This document shows, piece by piece, positions 25,201 to 35,700 of a DNA stretch of 64,000 nt. The notes under the pieces were generated by a model. It saw only the letters and a program-made list of their open reading frames with translations, searched no databases and was not told the origin of the DNA. The stretch covers positions 3,254,979 to 3,318,978 of the forward strand of contig NC_087383.1 in assembly GCF_963675165.1 (NCBI RefSeq), given 5' to 3'. Both the position numbers and the translations under genes were made by a program. Each line of letters begins with the position of its first letter. The first letter of the stretch is position 1. Source of the DNA: Halichondria panicea. Its lineage: Eukaryota > Porifera > Demospongiae > Suberitida > Halichondriidae.

Positions 25201-25515
25201 TATAGCTACCAGTATTAAGATGGAACCTAACATGCCATCAATTGTAATGGTGAAATGTATACGTATAGCTAGATCAAGTGTAAATTTCACCATTGTATCC
25301 ACCACAGGTGTGTGAGTGAGGTTGTAGCCAGGTAGAATAGAGCTGTCAGCATTAATCAGCTCCTCTGCTAACTCGATGGCAGGCACCACTCCTGATGAGT
25401 CAAAACTTCCAGTAGGTCCAGAAGTGAACAGAGCATACCTTAGCTCTTGATTGTGAGCAGCTCCAAGCATAGTTTCAATGAGAAGCACCAAAATATAAGC
25501 ACCTTTGACAGCCAT
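19264..25515 (-). CDS. GABA-B-like class C GPCR (copy 5)
   Basis: Complete gene, model 850 residues. Exons in coding order: 25291-25515, 25030-25170, 24635-24805, 24463-24567, 24315-24386, 24057-24257, 23685-23999, 23428-23614, 23107-23260, 22869-22995, 22382-22489, 22179-22322, 19815-20141, 19445-19597, 19264-19386. The frame is open upstream of the chosen Met, but the hydrophobic leader beginning MAVKGAYIL and the parallel with copies 3 and 4 fix the start at 25515. Exons 7-12 lie exactly 6,779 bp from those of copy 6, evidence of a recent tandem duplication. Intron 12 (2.0 kb, GC donor) carries a Tigger-like miniature element at 21404-21814. The tail ends DFEEDISFYF. It is a membrane receptor; ligand and coupling cannot be read from sequence alone. 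Confidence 0.9.
21404..21814. mobile_element. Tigger/pogo-like miniature element
   Basis: A 411-bp element with inverted ends CAGTAGACTCTCGCTATTCCGG and CCGGATTAACGAGAGTCTACTG, flanked by TA on each side. CAGT ends, an internal CTCG and TA target sites are typical of pogo/Tigger non-autonomous elements. It is present only in intron 12 of copy 5; the equivalent site in copies 4 and 6 lacks it. Confidence 0.8.
22540..22818. repeat. Foldback element, intron 10 of receptor copy 5
   Basis: Orthologous insertion to 16107-16362, with the same CAAGAGTTCATTAGGAAGAG inverted ends. It is 23 bp longer than the copy 4 version. Confidence 0.75.
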
Positions 25516-25527
25516 TATTGACAGATG

Positions 25528-25552
25528 GATCAGCCCCACCCCTCTTTTTGGA
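25528..25552 (-). promoter_or_regulatory. Conserved CAGCCCCACCCCTC block upstream of copy 5
   Basis: Same block as upstream of copies 3 and 4, here 13-37 bp before the start codon. Copies 6, 7 and 8 lack it; copies 2, 6 and 8 instead have a G-rich GGGGC(G/A)GGGCT-type motif further upstream. Confidence 0.35.
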
Positions 25553-25583
25553 GAGGGAAACAAACTGTGGTCATGACTTATTC

Positions 25584-25633
25584 TAGCCTCGAATCCAGGC
25601 CAATTAAAATTAGTCTGCCTGGTCTCGAGGCTA
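25584..25633. mobile_element. 50-bp micro-element with perfect 9-bp target duplication
   Basis: TAGCCTCGAATCCAGGCC at one end and GCCTGGTCTCGAGGCTA at the other, flanked by identical GACTTATTC at 25575-25583 and 25634-25642. The termini are those of the 770-bp element at 46089-46858, so this is an extremely internally deleted member of the same family. Confidence 0.75.
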
Positions 25634-25748
25634 GACTTATTCTTGCCAAAATTATGATTATTATTATGGGAAATCAGCATGATAACATCTCAGCACAATG
25701 ATAATAATTATGCAATGGCAGTGCTAGAGCAAAAGCAAAAATCTAAAA

Positions 25749-28700
25749 CTAGAAGTAGAAAGAAATATCTTCTTCGAAATCAGTCATGGTTCCATTGTCA
25801 GTTTTGGAACAGTTCTGGCCATTAATTTTTGACAGATAGTCTGAATGACACTTTGGACAGGTCAATGTATTGTCATTCTGCATGGGAACATAACTGCCTC
25901 AAACACTCTCCTTCAATGCACACTTGACTACTAACCTTCAAAAGTGTTTCTAACTTTGCAATTCTCACCTTCATTTGAGTCGTTGCATCTCCACTGACAA
26001 GGTTCTCGCTTGTTCCGTTAGTTTGTACTGAATTGTTTGCCTGATTCAACACAAACTTTCCTTCTGGATCTCGATACAAGCTGATCATCTACAAATTAAT
26101 GCAAATATTGGACAAAAAACTTCAAGCTAGATATTCTCTACATTTCTTCTACTATAATTATCTGACTATTATCAATGTTATTTTAGAGTCCCAATTATAA
26201 TAACAGTACATATGCATGCGTGTAGTCTATATACCAATGTGTACAATCTAGACAGACACGTACCCATATGCAGTCATCCTTGTGAATATGAAAATGATAT
26301 TATACCTTAGGAATGAAGATGAGAGCCAGGAAGAAAGTTGTCGCAATAAGTATACTTCCGCAGTAGATGGCCTCTTCTATGTTGATGAGATGATCAGGAA
26401 TTAGAACGATACTTCCAATAAAGAACAAAGCAATACTTGAAATGTAGATCACTGCAGCAATGTACTTGGAGTCGTTCAGCAGTTTGATCTTGATTTTGCG
26501 TGTTTGAATAGCGAGGACAATCCCGATAATTTGAAGAATTGCTAGATACACAATCGTAAGTGTGAGATAGATTGTCTGAACAGATTCTGTATAGCATTGG
26601 TAAACCATTTCGCTTGTCCTTTCACCAAATTCCTGTGTGGTCAGAGTGAAATATAATTATGCATAATATTGATGTAAGCATCTCGACCTCTCTCACTGTA
26701 TGATTAGTAATATGGTTAGAGAGTGCAACGTGGGATTTTTAGCATGAGTTAACAAGGCAAAGCCGAGTGCTATAATTACCTTGCCATGGCTTGTGCTATT
26801 AATCCCTTATTGCACGAGTAACCGATTCTCTGCAGTTTTAACCGTAGAATTATAGTTTCACTATATACACAGCTCTTCTTGTACTGATAATTTCACTGAA
26901 GCCCGACATTTTCTATTCCTTCTTGCTAAGGTTTTATATTGAATGTATTTGCTTGCCTATAGCAACCTTAATTGAGATTATAGCCAAGCGAAGATATTTC
27001 AGACGAGAACTAGCTATATGGAAGTCTAAACATATGCTAGATATATAGAAATTTATCTATGCGGGTGACTCGGGTTATAGTAGTCGGTCAGTCTGTCTGT
27101 CTGTCATTCTGTGTGTTTGTATTCTGAGTCTGCCTACCTGGATACAATAGCACTGTGTACCATGGATAGCCTCAACACAAACAAGATAATATTTTTTAAT
27201 TTGGCAAATTTTGATGTTAAAGCTTCATTGTCGAATAAAAGTGAGCTTTTTTAAAAGCTAAGAAGCTTGAACACGGCTTTGACTCGAGGCTGTACACTAA
27301 ACCCTAAATTAACGTTTGCACTTTACTTGCTATCTATAGCTATAGACACTTGCTGCACTATAATTATAGCACAGTATTGTATAACAAGAGAGCTCACAAG
27401 AGTGTCTTGTCTTTTCTTGAGTAAAATCAGTATAAGATCAAAGCCTCCAAGTATAAACAAGTTCATTTCATATAATAAACTCATTTCCGTATATAAATTA
27501 ATGTCAGTGTAAAAAGAGTACAAAAACATGGAAATTAGACGAAATACTATAGAGTAAGGCATCTATATTCAGACACAATGTATGTTCAGACACTCATTCT
27601 GAGGAAACAAGCAGTGATAAAAAATTTTCTTTTGCACCATATGATCAAGCATGTGTTACTATGAATGTATGCAAAAAAGAATTGATAAATATCAACTAAG
27701 TCTTCAAGAGCTGAAAATGTGCTAGTGTCTGATAAACGGTAAGAACAGACAAAAAAATCGATCATCAGACACAACCTACCTTTTCTTCTGTAGGGGGATA
27801 TGCTGAGAGTTACATCAATAAAACCCCCAAAGTTGGAGTTGCAAAACGCTTGTATGAGGTCAAAGGTCAAATGTCATTGGCATGTGTACGCACATGCCCA
27901 CTAAAACATTTGACCTTTGACCCCAAGTTGCGTGGGGTGCCAGTATAACATTTGACCTTTGACCTCATTTTCTGTCTGATCATTGATACGCGAGTGACTC
28001 AGCAGAAATAATTGCTGCATGGACATACAAGCGTTTTGCAACTCCAACTTTAGGGGTTTTATTGTTTAGTTATTGTCCTTACATAATTACTATGTGACTC
28101 TCAGCATATTCCCCTACAGAAGAATTAAACGGTAGGTTGTGTCTGATGATCGATTTTTTTGTCTGTTCTTACCGTTTATCAGACACTAGCACATTTTCAG
28201 CTCTTGAAGACTTAGTAGTTAATATTTATCAATTCTTTTTTGCATACATTCATAGTAACACATGCTTGATCAGATGGTGCAAAAGAAAATTTTTTATCAC
28301 TGCTTGTTTCCTTAGAATGAGTGTCTGAACATGCATTGTGTCTGAATATAGATGCCTTACTCTAGTGGCTTTATAAGATAAATGTCTGGTATGCATAGCA
28401 GTGGGAAATGCAGTAGGAGGGTGCATACTGAGATCGCGTGACAGCGCGCATTAATAATTTTTAGGTGCTTAAGCACCCTGAGCCCATAGCTGGATACGCC
28501 ACTGCATAGATAAATTTCTAACATATGTTTTAGTCAGCAAAGGGGACAATTAAGTAAAGTGCAGCACATTATCTGTATTTTTGTGTATAACCGTATTAGA
28601 AGGAAAAAACCGTATACTTGGAGGTAAGATTTTTGTCCACGAATGAGTTTGCAAAAATCTATAATCCTATAGCCTCACCCACTGCTATATAAAACTGCCT

Positions 28701-31700
28701 TTGTTACAGAATTATATCACTCTTTGTCTCCAATAGCAGGGTAAGTATTTTTAGAAATTAGCTATTGCAGTGGGGCGCCACTATCGCACGATGTATAAAG
28801 GACTAGACAGGTTCAGCCGCGGCCGTTATTTGAAAACAAGCCCCATACAATGACGATGTGCAATCTAGCCCGGATATGATACGGGATTAATTGTACTGCT
28901 CACTGTACAATTATAGCATATGCAGTATATCATACGATGTCTATTATTACAACTTGCATTTCTTGAAAAGGTGTCTGTAGTGACATTTAGTGCATCTGGT
29001 ATTGGTTGAAGCTGTGGCACTGTGACTTGCAGAACTGCTAGCACAACACCAATTCCAGATATGCCCATTACTATTAGCACCAGCTTCCAGTCGTTTAGTG
29101 TCTGCATTATATAATTATGTAAATGAGCGTTGCATGAGCGTTGCATGGTAATGCAAATACCTTTTTTCCAAGTGATGGGTTATGAAAAATGTAATAGACT
29201 CTCCCCATTTTGACCAGAATTGCTGAAAAAGCCAAGCTGATTCCGATTGTATTTATAGTAGAGGTAATCTGCGTAAAAATTATTTAATCAGTAAGAGGTC
29301 ATCAAGATTAATTACAACCAAGAGTTCATTAGGAAGAGTACACAACTCCACTTAAAACAGTAGTAGGCGTTTCTTCCAACCTACGTCACAACCTGCTGTT
29401 GTTATAAACTGTGACTTCAATTTACAATGAATAACATAGTGATGGTTGTGATAATTATAGTAGGAAAGGCAATGAGTTACATAGCATAGTTACTTATTGC
29501 CTTTTCTGCTAGACTAAGTTGTGGTTACGTAGGTCAGACGGAACGCCTTTTGTGCTACAGTCTATTGGAGTTGCGTACTCTTCCTAATGAACTCTTGTTA
29601 CAACACATGTACAATATAAGTAATTATGTGTACTTGAAAATACTTACGAAACATCTCACTAAGGTCACAGTGTAGTCGGTGCTTGGCAACACTCTCAGAT
29701 AGATGGAGATGTAATTACAGTAAGCTCCAACAATGATAAAGTAGTTTATGTTGGGACTGGTCAATTTCACAACTCTGTAATTGTGAGATGAACGTGTGTA
29801 TGTGAAAACAATGCTTATTATAGATGTTTACAATAATGCAAACATAATTAAGCCTCTGTGTCAAAATAGACATGATGGCTATCACCTCTTTTTCCTTTGC
29901 GTGAAATTGAAGAGTAGACAGACCGTACAAAAGACGAGGCCAATAGCTGCCAATATGTAATAGGGAATCACGAGAGCTAAATTGTACGTGATAAACTGAG
30001 GCACTGGTCTACCATCTGGTGGGACTCCTCCTTCGGAACCTGCATATACGCATGAGCAATAAAATGCTCGATATGAAATGTATAGTACAGCTTAATAATT
30101 ATCGATTCCTTATTGCAAATACGATTCCCAACATTTGGGAATCTGTATAAAGTCCATGCAAGTATATACTATACACAACATATATAGGCATGGCTGATGG
30201 TCTTACTTGGAAATACAGTGATATTACTCTCTCCACTCTTGTAAAAAAATTCCGCATGGGAATCATTGATATTTTGGGTGAAGCTGAAATATACACGAGA
30301 TATTACTGCTGACTCTTTGATTATTAAACGGTACTGGAAAATGTCCACAATATTAACAACTCGAGATCCATCATTGTCAAACTGTACTGGCCCCTTTAAA
30401 AGGTGAGAGGGGTATATGTTTATAATTTAAAGGACGACACAGTTGCTATATTTTTTGTCTTACAGAGACTCCTACAAAGTTTGTTTTCTCCAGGTTCCAC
30501 CTGATGATGCATCCCATGAGCTGATTGGAGTAGGTGAAGTTCTCCAGTGACACCACCTCCCACTCTACACCAGTCTCCTCAACAGTCCCTCCACACTGAG
30601 TCATGTTCAATATCTCCTCTCTTGTCAGACCAAGAACCATCTCATTGGTCTTGTTCAACGCGATAGCAAATGTCCAGAGTGCATCGTAAGCCACGGTTGC
30701 GAAAAAGGTGTACGTATAGTTATCTTGAGTATTGTTTGCAAGCCTTCTTTTATATAGAGAATCAAATTCCCTCGGTGTCTGTATTTGGACTAATTAATAC
30801 CTCAGATTGAAATATCATGCATGCATGCAGCTTACCAAGCCAGTATCAGTTGTAGAATTCAGTTTACTCAGATTTGGCAGCAACTGAAGTGCGATGGATC
30901 TGTGCAGGGCCTCTGCTAGTTGGTCATCAGTACAGTTTGTTGGCTCTGGGTTCACCTCCTCTGTCCACCACCTGTCCTGGTACCAGCCGTAGGTCAACCA
31001 CACATATTTGGGATAAGTGTACCCCCTCAAGTATGCCTGCATGATGTACATAATTGTATTACATGCAAGGATTGATTCCATCATGCAATTACCTCACAAA
31101 TGATTTGTTTGCCAGTAGTTGAGTAGGTATTTACGAAGAAAACTCTATAATCCTCGTCTTCAAACTAAATTACAACAATTAATGTGAACACATAATTATG
31201 ACTGTGCATGTCATGTCAACAGTGTCCGTCTATTACTTACAAAAAAATTTGCACCCAGTCCAGTCATAGGGAATGGAGATGAGATCATTCTGTTGGCCAC
31301 CTCAATTCCTGCTTCTTCTAAAGGATCCTGCACTTGTGCCAATGTCTGCAAACAAAAAGGGCAAAAATGTTATTTACAGCTTCATGCAAGGCATATAGTG
31401 TAACGCATTTACCTCAGTAAACAAGTTCTCATCTTGAGTGATGAAGGCAATGCGTTTCCAGCCATACTCTTGAATGAGGCTGACTATGGCTGGAGTGAAG
31501 ATTGTGTCAGAGGGGTAGGTACGGAAGAAGTTGGGGAAACTATCTCTGTTACTCAACTTGGACAATAATGAAGCATACGAAATCTGTATCAAATATAGAG
31601 TATAATTATACGTATATATTGCCTGATCAGTTTCAAGAAGCAATAATCCTGTGTCATAATAAACAAAAACATTGATCAAAGCTGGTAAACATCTAAAATC

Positions 31701-32255
31701 GAGACAATTTGACTAGTATAGATCTCTGTAATATCATACTGCTATACAATACCTATTGCATGACAGTAATCACGCCAGAAAAATATACCTGTGAGATACT
31801 GTTGTGGTGAATGATCTCTGCCACAGGAGTAGAGGCCACTGAGCAGCCACAGCCCAGGAGACCAAGCACAGTCGGGTGGGGTGGAGAAATGGCATCAAAG
31901 TATTCATTCAGTGACACAGTTCTATCACACTGCAATAGTTTTTTTGAGATGCATTTTAGTATAGCTCCCAGTATTAAGATGGAACCTAACATGCCATAAA
32001 TTGCAATGGTGAAATGTAAATATAGCTAGATTAAATCTATAGTGTAAATCTCACCATTGTGTCCACCACAGGTGTGTGAGTGAGGTTGTAGCCAGGTAGA
32101 ATAGAGCTGTCAGCATTAATCAGCTCCTCTGCTAACTCAATGGCAGGCACCACTCCTGATGAGTCAACAGAAGTGAACAGAGAATACCTCAAGTTTTGAC
32201 TGTGAGCAGTTCCAAGCAGGAGAACCAGCGTAATATAGTTAAACAAAATAGCCAT
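25749..32255 (-). CDS. GABA-B-like class C GPCR (copy 6)
   Basis: Complete gene, model 844 residues. Exons in coding order: 32055-32255, 31789-31929, 31413-31583, 31241-31345, 31093-31164, 30836-31036, 30464-30778, 30207-30393, 29886-30039, 29648-29774, 29161-29268, 28958-29101, 26306-26632, 25936-26088, 25749-25877. From exon 2 on it is nearly identical to copy 5. Exon 1 is different: its leader (MAILFNYITLVLLL) resembles copy 2, not copies 3-5, and it lacks the G-P-T-G-G-F segment found after the leader in most copies. That suggests a recombination point inside exon 1. Intron 12 has a GC donor and carries an 811-bp foldback transposon. An upstream in-frame Met at 32282 exists, but the Met at 32255 directly precedes the hydrophobic leader and is preferred. 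Confidence 0.9.
27552..28362. mobile_element. Long-inverted-repeat (foldback) transposon in copy 6 intron 12
   Basis: An 811-bp element with inverted arms of about 300 bp (27552-27855 and about 28022-28362) and a spacer of about 165 bp. Ends are GAGTAAGGCATCTATA and complement, with TA on both sides. The same protein-like reading appears on both arms because they are inverted copies, so it is not independent evidence of a gene. The equivalent introns of copies 4 (near 13347) and 5 (near 21058) show the uninterrupted site. The spacer contains three AGGTCA-type direct repeats (27857-27869, 27911-27923, 27953-27965). Confidence 0.85.
29319..29597. repeat. Foldback element, intron 10 of receptor copy 6
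   Basis: Same insertion as in copies 4 and 5, and the same length as in copy 5, consistent with duplication after insertion. Confidence 0.75.
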
Positions 32256-32753
32256 GTTTATAAGTCTCTCTACCTGCTGCACTGCACAACAATAGCATTT
32301 TCATGGGCGTATGCTCAAGGCAATGTGGGGGCAGGGCTGCAATGTAAGCCACAAGAACTCATAACTGATTATCTATTAGTCTCAGATATCAGCCGTCCAT
32401 ATCAGTAGTTGGGGCAACCCTGTCCTTGTATCATGTGTATAGATCGACCTTACACCTCAGTGCCTCAAATTATCGGTATTGAGCCTCTACTGTAGATGTG
32501 TGGTAATTTGAATTCGCGAAATGAATCCACGAAAATTTATATTTTGTTCCTTGAAAATAAAGCACTATACAATATATTTTGTCCCTTCTGTTCTATTAAT
32601 GGTCTGAGAACGAGACTATACAGCCAAAGTATAAACAACATTTAGTATTGGACAATGAAAGACAAATTAATGTCCTAGTGCTACTCCTCCATGCAACGAC
32701 ACACACAATAACTAGAAGCAAAAATGAAATGTTGTGTACCCAGGGTGTTTACA

Positions 32754-35700
32754 TCATGGTTGGAAATTTTCACCAGATCTATTAGACGTCACGGTAGAAC
32801 TGTTCACCTCTTTTTGACTGACACATGAATTACTCTGTAAAAACAAACAAGCATGACTTGGCTGAGATATGTACGTATAGTGCACATAATTATAACCAAC
32901 CTCATAGCTTCGCACTACTTTCTCCAACTCTTGTATCCTTAGCTCCATTTGAGTTTGTTTACTTTCCACCGTTCTTCTCTCTACGTCAGACAGTCCACTC
33001 ATCTTATTTCCTGTTACTGAGTTCCTCCTCTCACCCATAATAAACTTCCCTGTCGAGTCTCGGTACAAACTGACCATCTGCAATGATCGAGAAAATATTG
33101 AACGGGCAAGCGCAGTAATTCAATTGGATTTACCGTGGGAATAAATGCAAGTGCTAAGAAGACGGTTGTTGCAGCCAGTAGACTACCAGAGAAGAGTGTT
33201 TCAACAGTGTTTAAGAGAGAACCATCGATTGCTATGGCTATAGCGTTGATCACAAGGGAAATTGCAGAAGCGTAAATCATTCCCGCAATGTACTTCGAGT
33301 CATGCAATTGCTTGATTTTCACTTTTCTGGTCTGAAAAGCCAGAATAAGCCCGACAATTTGGAGCAGAGCTGTATATACAACTATTAGCACAATCCAGAT
33401 TGTTGCGAATGTGTTTTGACCAAAACTGAAACAAACATAAACCTGCTGTTCAATCATAACCCCTAATTCCTGTGTGTGTGTGTGTGTGTGTGTGCCAGGG
33501 GCATTAAAATGAGGTATTTACTACTCACAATCACACCCACTTTAACTTACATTAAAAATTTGCTGAGTTGACTCAGATGAATTTGACACGTGTGGTATTG
33601 GTTGAAGCTGTGGCACTGCGACTTGCAATACAGCTAAGATGACACCAACGCTTGAAATACTGATGGCTATCAAGAAAAGCTTCCAATCTTTTAGTGTCTA
33701 TAACGTCAACATTATAATGCTTACACATTACATTTATTTCTCGGTACCTTTTTTGTCAATGATGGGTTGTGGAAAATATAGTAAACTCTTCCCATTTTGA
33801 CAAGAATTGCTGCGTATGCCAAGTTGTATCCTGTTATGCTTGCAAGGTAATCAATCTGTACAGAATGGAAGGTGTTTTATATCGGATTGAGCCAAGATCA
33901 GTAGAATGAACACGTCACTTACAAAACATCTCACAACGTTCAGAGTGAAGTCTTTACTGGGTAAAATTCTGAAGTATATAGAGGAGTACATCATGTAGGC
34001 GCCAACAATGATGATGTAGTTTATGTTCGGACTTGTTATTTTGACAATCCTGAGTAATAAAACAATTATAGTATATAAAGGCTTGCATTTTATCACAATT
34101 CGGCTATGTTCGTACACAATACAAGAGTTACTCACTTCTTTTTTCTCTGCGTAAAATTGAAGATCAGGCACACAGTACAGAAGACAAGGCCGACAGCTGC
34201 CAATATGTAGTAGGGAATCACCAGAGCTAAATGGTAAGTGAGAATCTGAGGAATTGGTATCCCATCAGGTGGTATACCCTCTGCATGTAAACAAAAAATA
34301 ACCAAAGCTCAAAGATATGCAATAGCTCTTGTTAGTTTTGTACAACTCACGGGGAAAAACTGAGTTATTGTTTTCTCCATTAATGTATATGAATTCTGCA
34401 CTGGACTTATTGATGCTGTGAGAAGATGCAAATAACACACGTGTCAAACTAGAGTTGTTGGCTGATAATCGGTACTGAAAGAACATCACGTCATCAAAAA
34501 CTCTTGATCCAGTGTCGTCAAATGTGACTTGACCCTGAAGAAAAGTAACGTAATTGAAATACATGCATATATATGGCATCAATAATGTTGGTAACTTACA
34601 GACACCCCCACAAAGTCTGTTCTCTCCAGGTTCCACCTGATGATGCAGCCCATGAGCTGATTGGAGTAGGTGAAGTTCTCCAGTGACACCACTTCCCACT
34701 TTACACCAGTCTCCTCATCAGTCCCTCCACACTGAGTCATGTTCAAAATCTCCTCCCTTATCAGACCGCCAATCATCTCATTGGTCCTGTTCAGCGCCAG
34801 AGCAAATGTCCAGAGTGCATCGTAAGCCACGGTTGCGAAAAAGGTGTACGTATAGTTATCTTGAGTATTAATTGCAAGCCTTCTTTTATATAGAGAATCA
34901 AATTCTGTAGGTTTCTGTAATAGTAAGATTTATGTATAATTATATATATGCTATTAAAATAATGTTGAGAGAGTTTTTGCTTATACCAATTGAGATTCTG
35001 TAATGGTTTTAGAGTCATTCAACTCTGGTCGCAACTGAAGTGCAATGGATCTGTGCAGGGCCTCTGCTAGTTGGTCATCAGTGCAGTTTGTTGGCTCTGG
35101 GTTCACCTCCTCTGTCCACCACCTGTCCTGGTACCAGCCGTAGGTCAACCACGCATAATTGGGATAGATGAAACCTCTTATGTATGCCTATAAAATTATA
35201 ATATTAAAAAAACGTTTGAATCATGGAAGTTATAACTGAACTATATAATTACCTCGCACATAATCTTTCGACCAAGGTTTGAGAAAGCATTGATAAAGAA
35301 AACTCGATGGCCATCCTTTTCAAACTAAAACAAAAATTAAAGTGATCATGACTTCAATTTAATTTGTCTAAACTCACAATCAAATCAGCATCTGAGGTGC
35401 TGAATCCATTGTTATAAACGGTTGAAGAAACTATCTTGTTAACAATTCCAATACCAAGGGAGTTCAGAGGACCTCTTAGATTAACCAGAACCTATTATAG
35501 AATTGAGAACAGCTATACACCATCAAGAAACCATTCTTCTTTATTCATCACAGATGGTTAATTAAATTGGCACAATTGCAAAGGAGTGTCGTATTACTAG
35601 AATGTTTTGCGAGTATTCGAACTTGATCAATTCGCAACAATAAAATCCGCAAAACCTACTTGTACGTACACACTATCCTTGCCAGGACGCAATAGTTAAA

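Noticed and set aside
27586-28328. Two similar 60-90-residue frames on opposite strands
   Set aside because: They are the same sequence read from the two arms of the foldback transposon, so similarity is due to the inverted repeat, not protein conservation.
1331-31999. Plus-strand frames starting MISATGVEATEQ at several receptor copies
   Set aside because: They are antisense to the highly conserved exon 2 of the minus-strand receptors.
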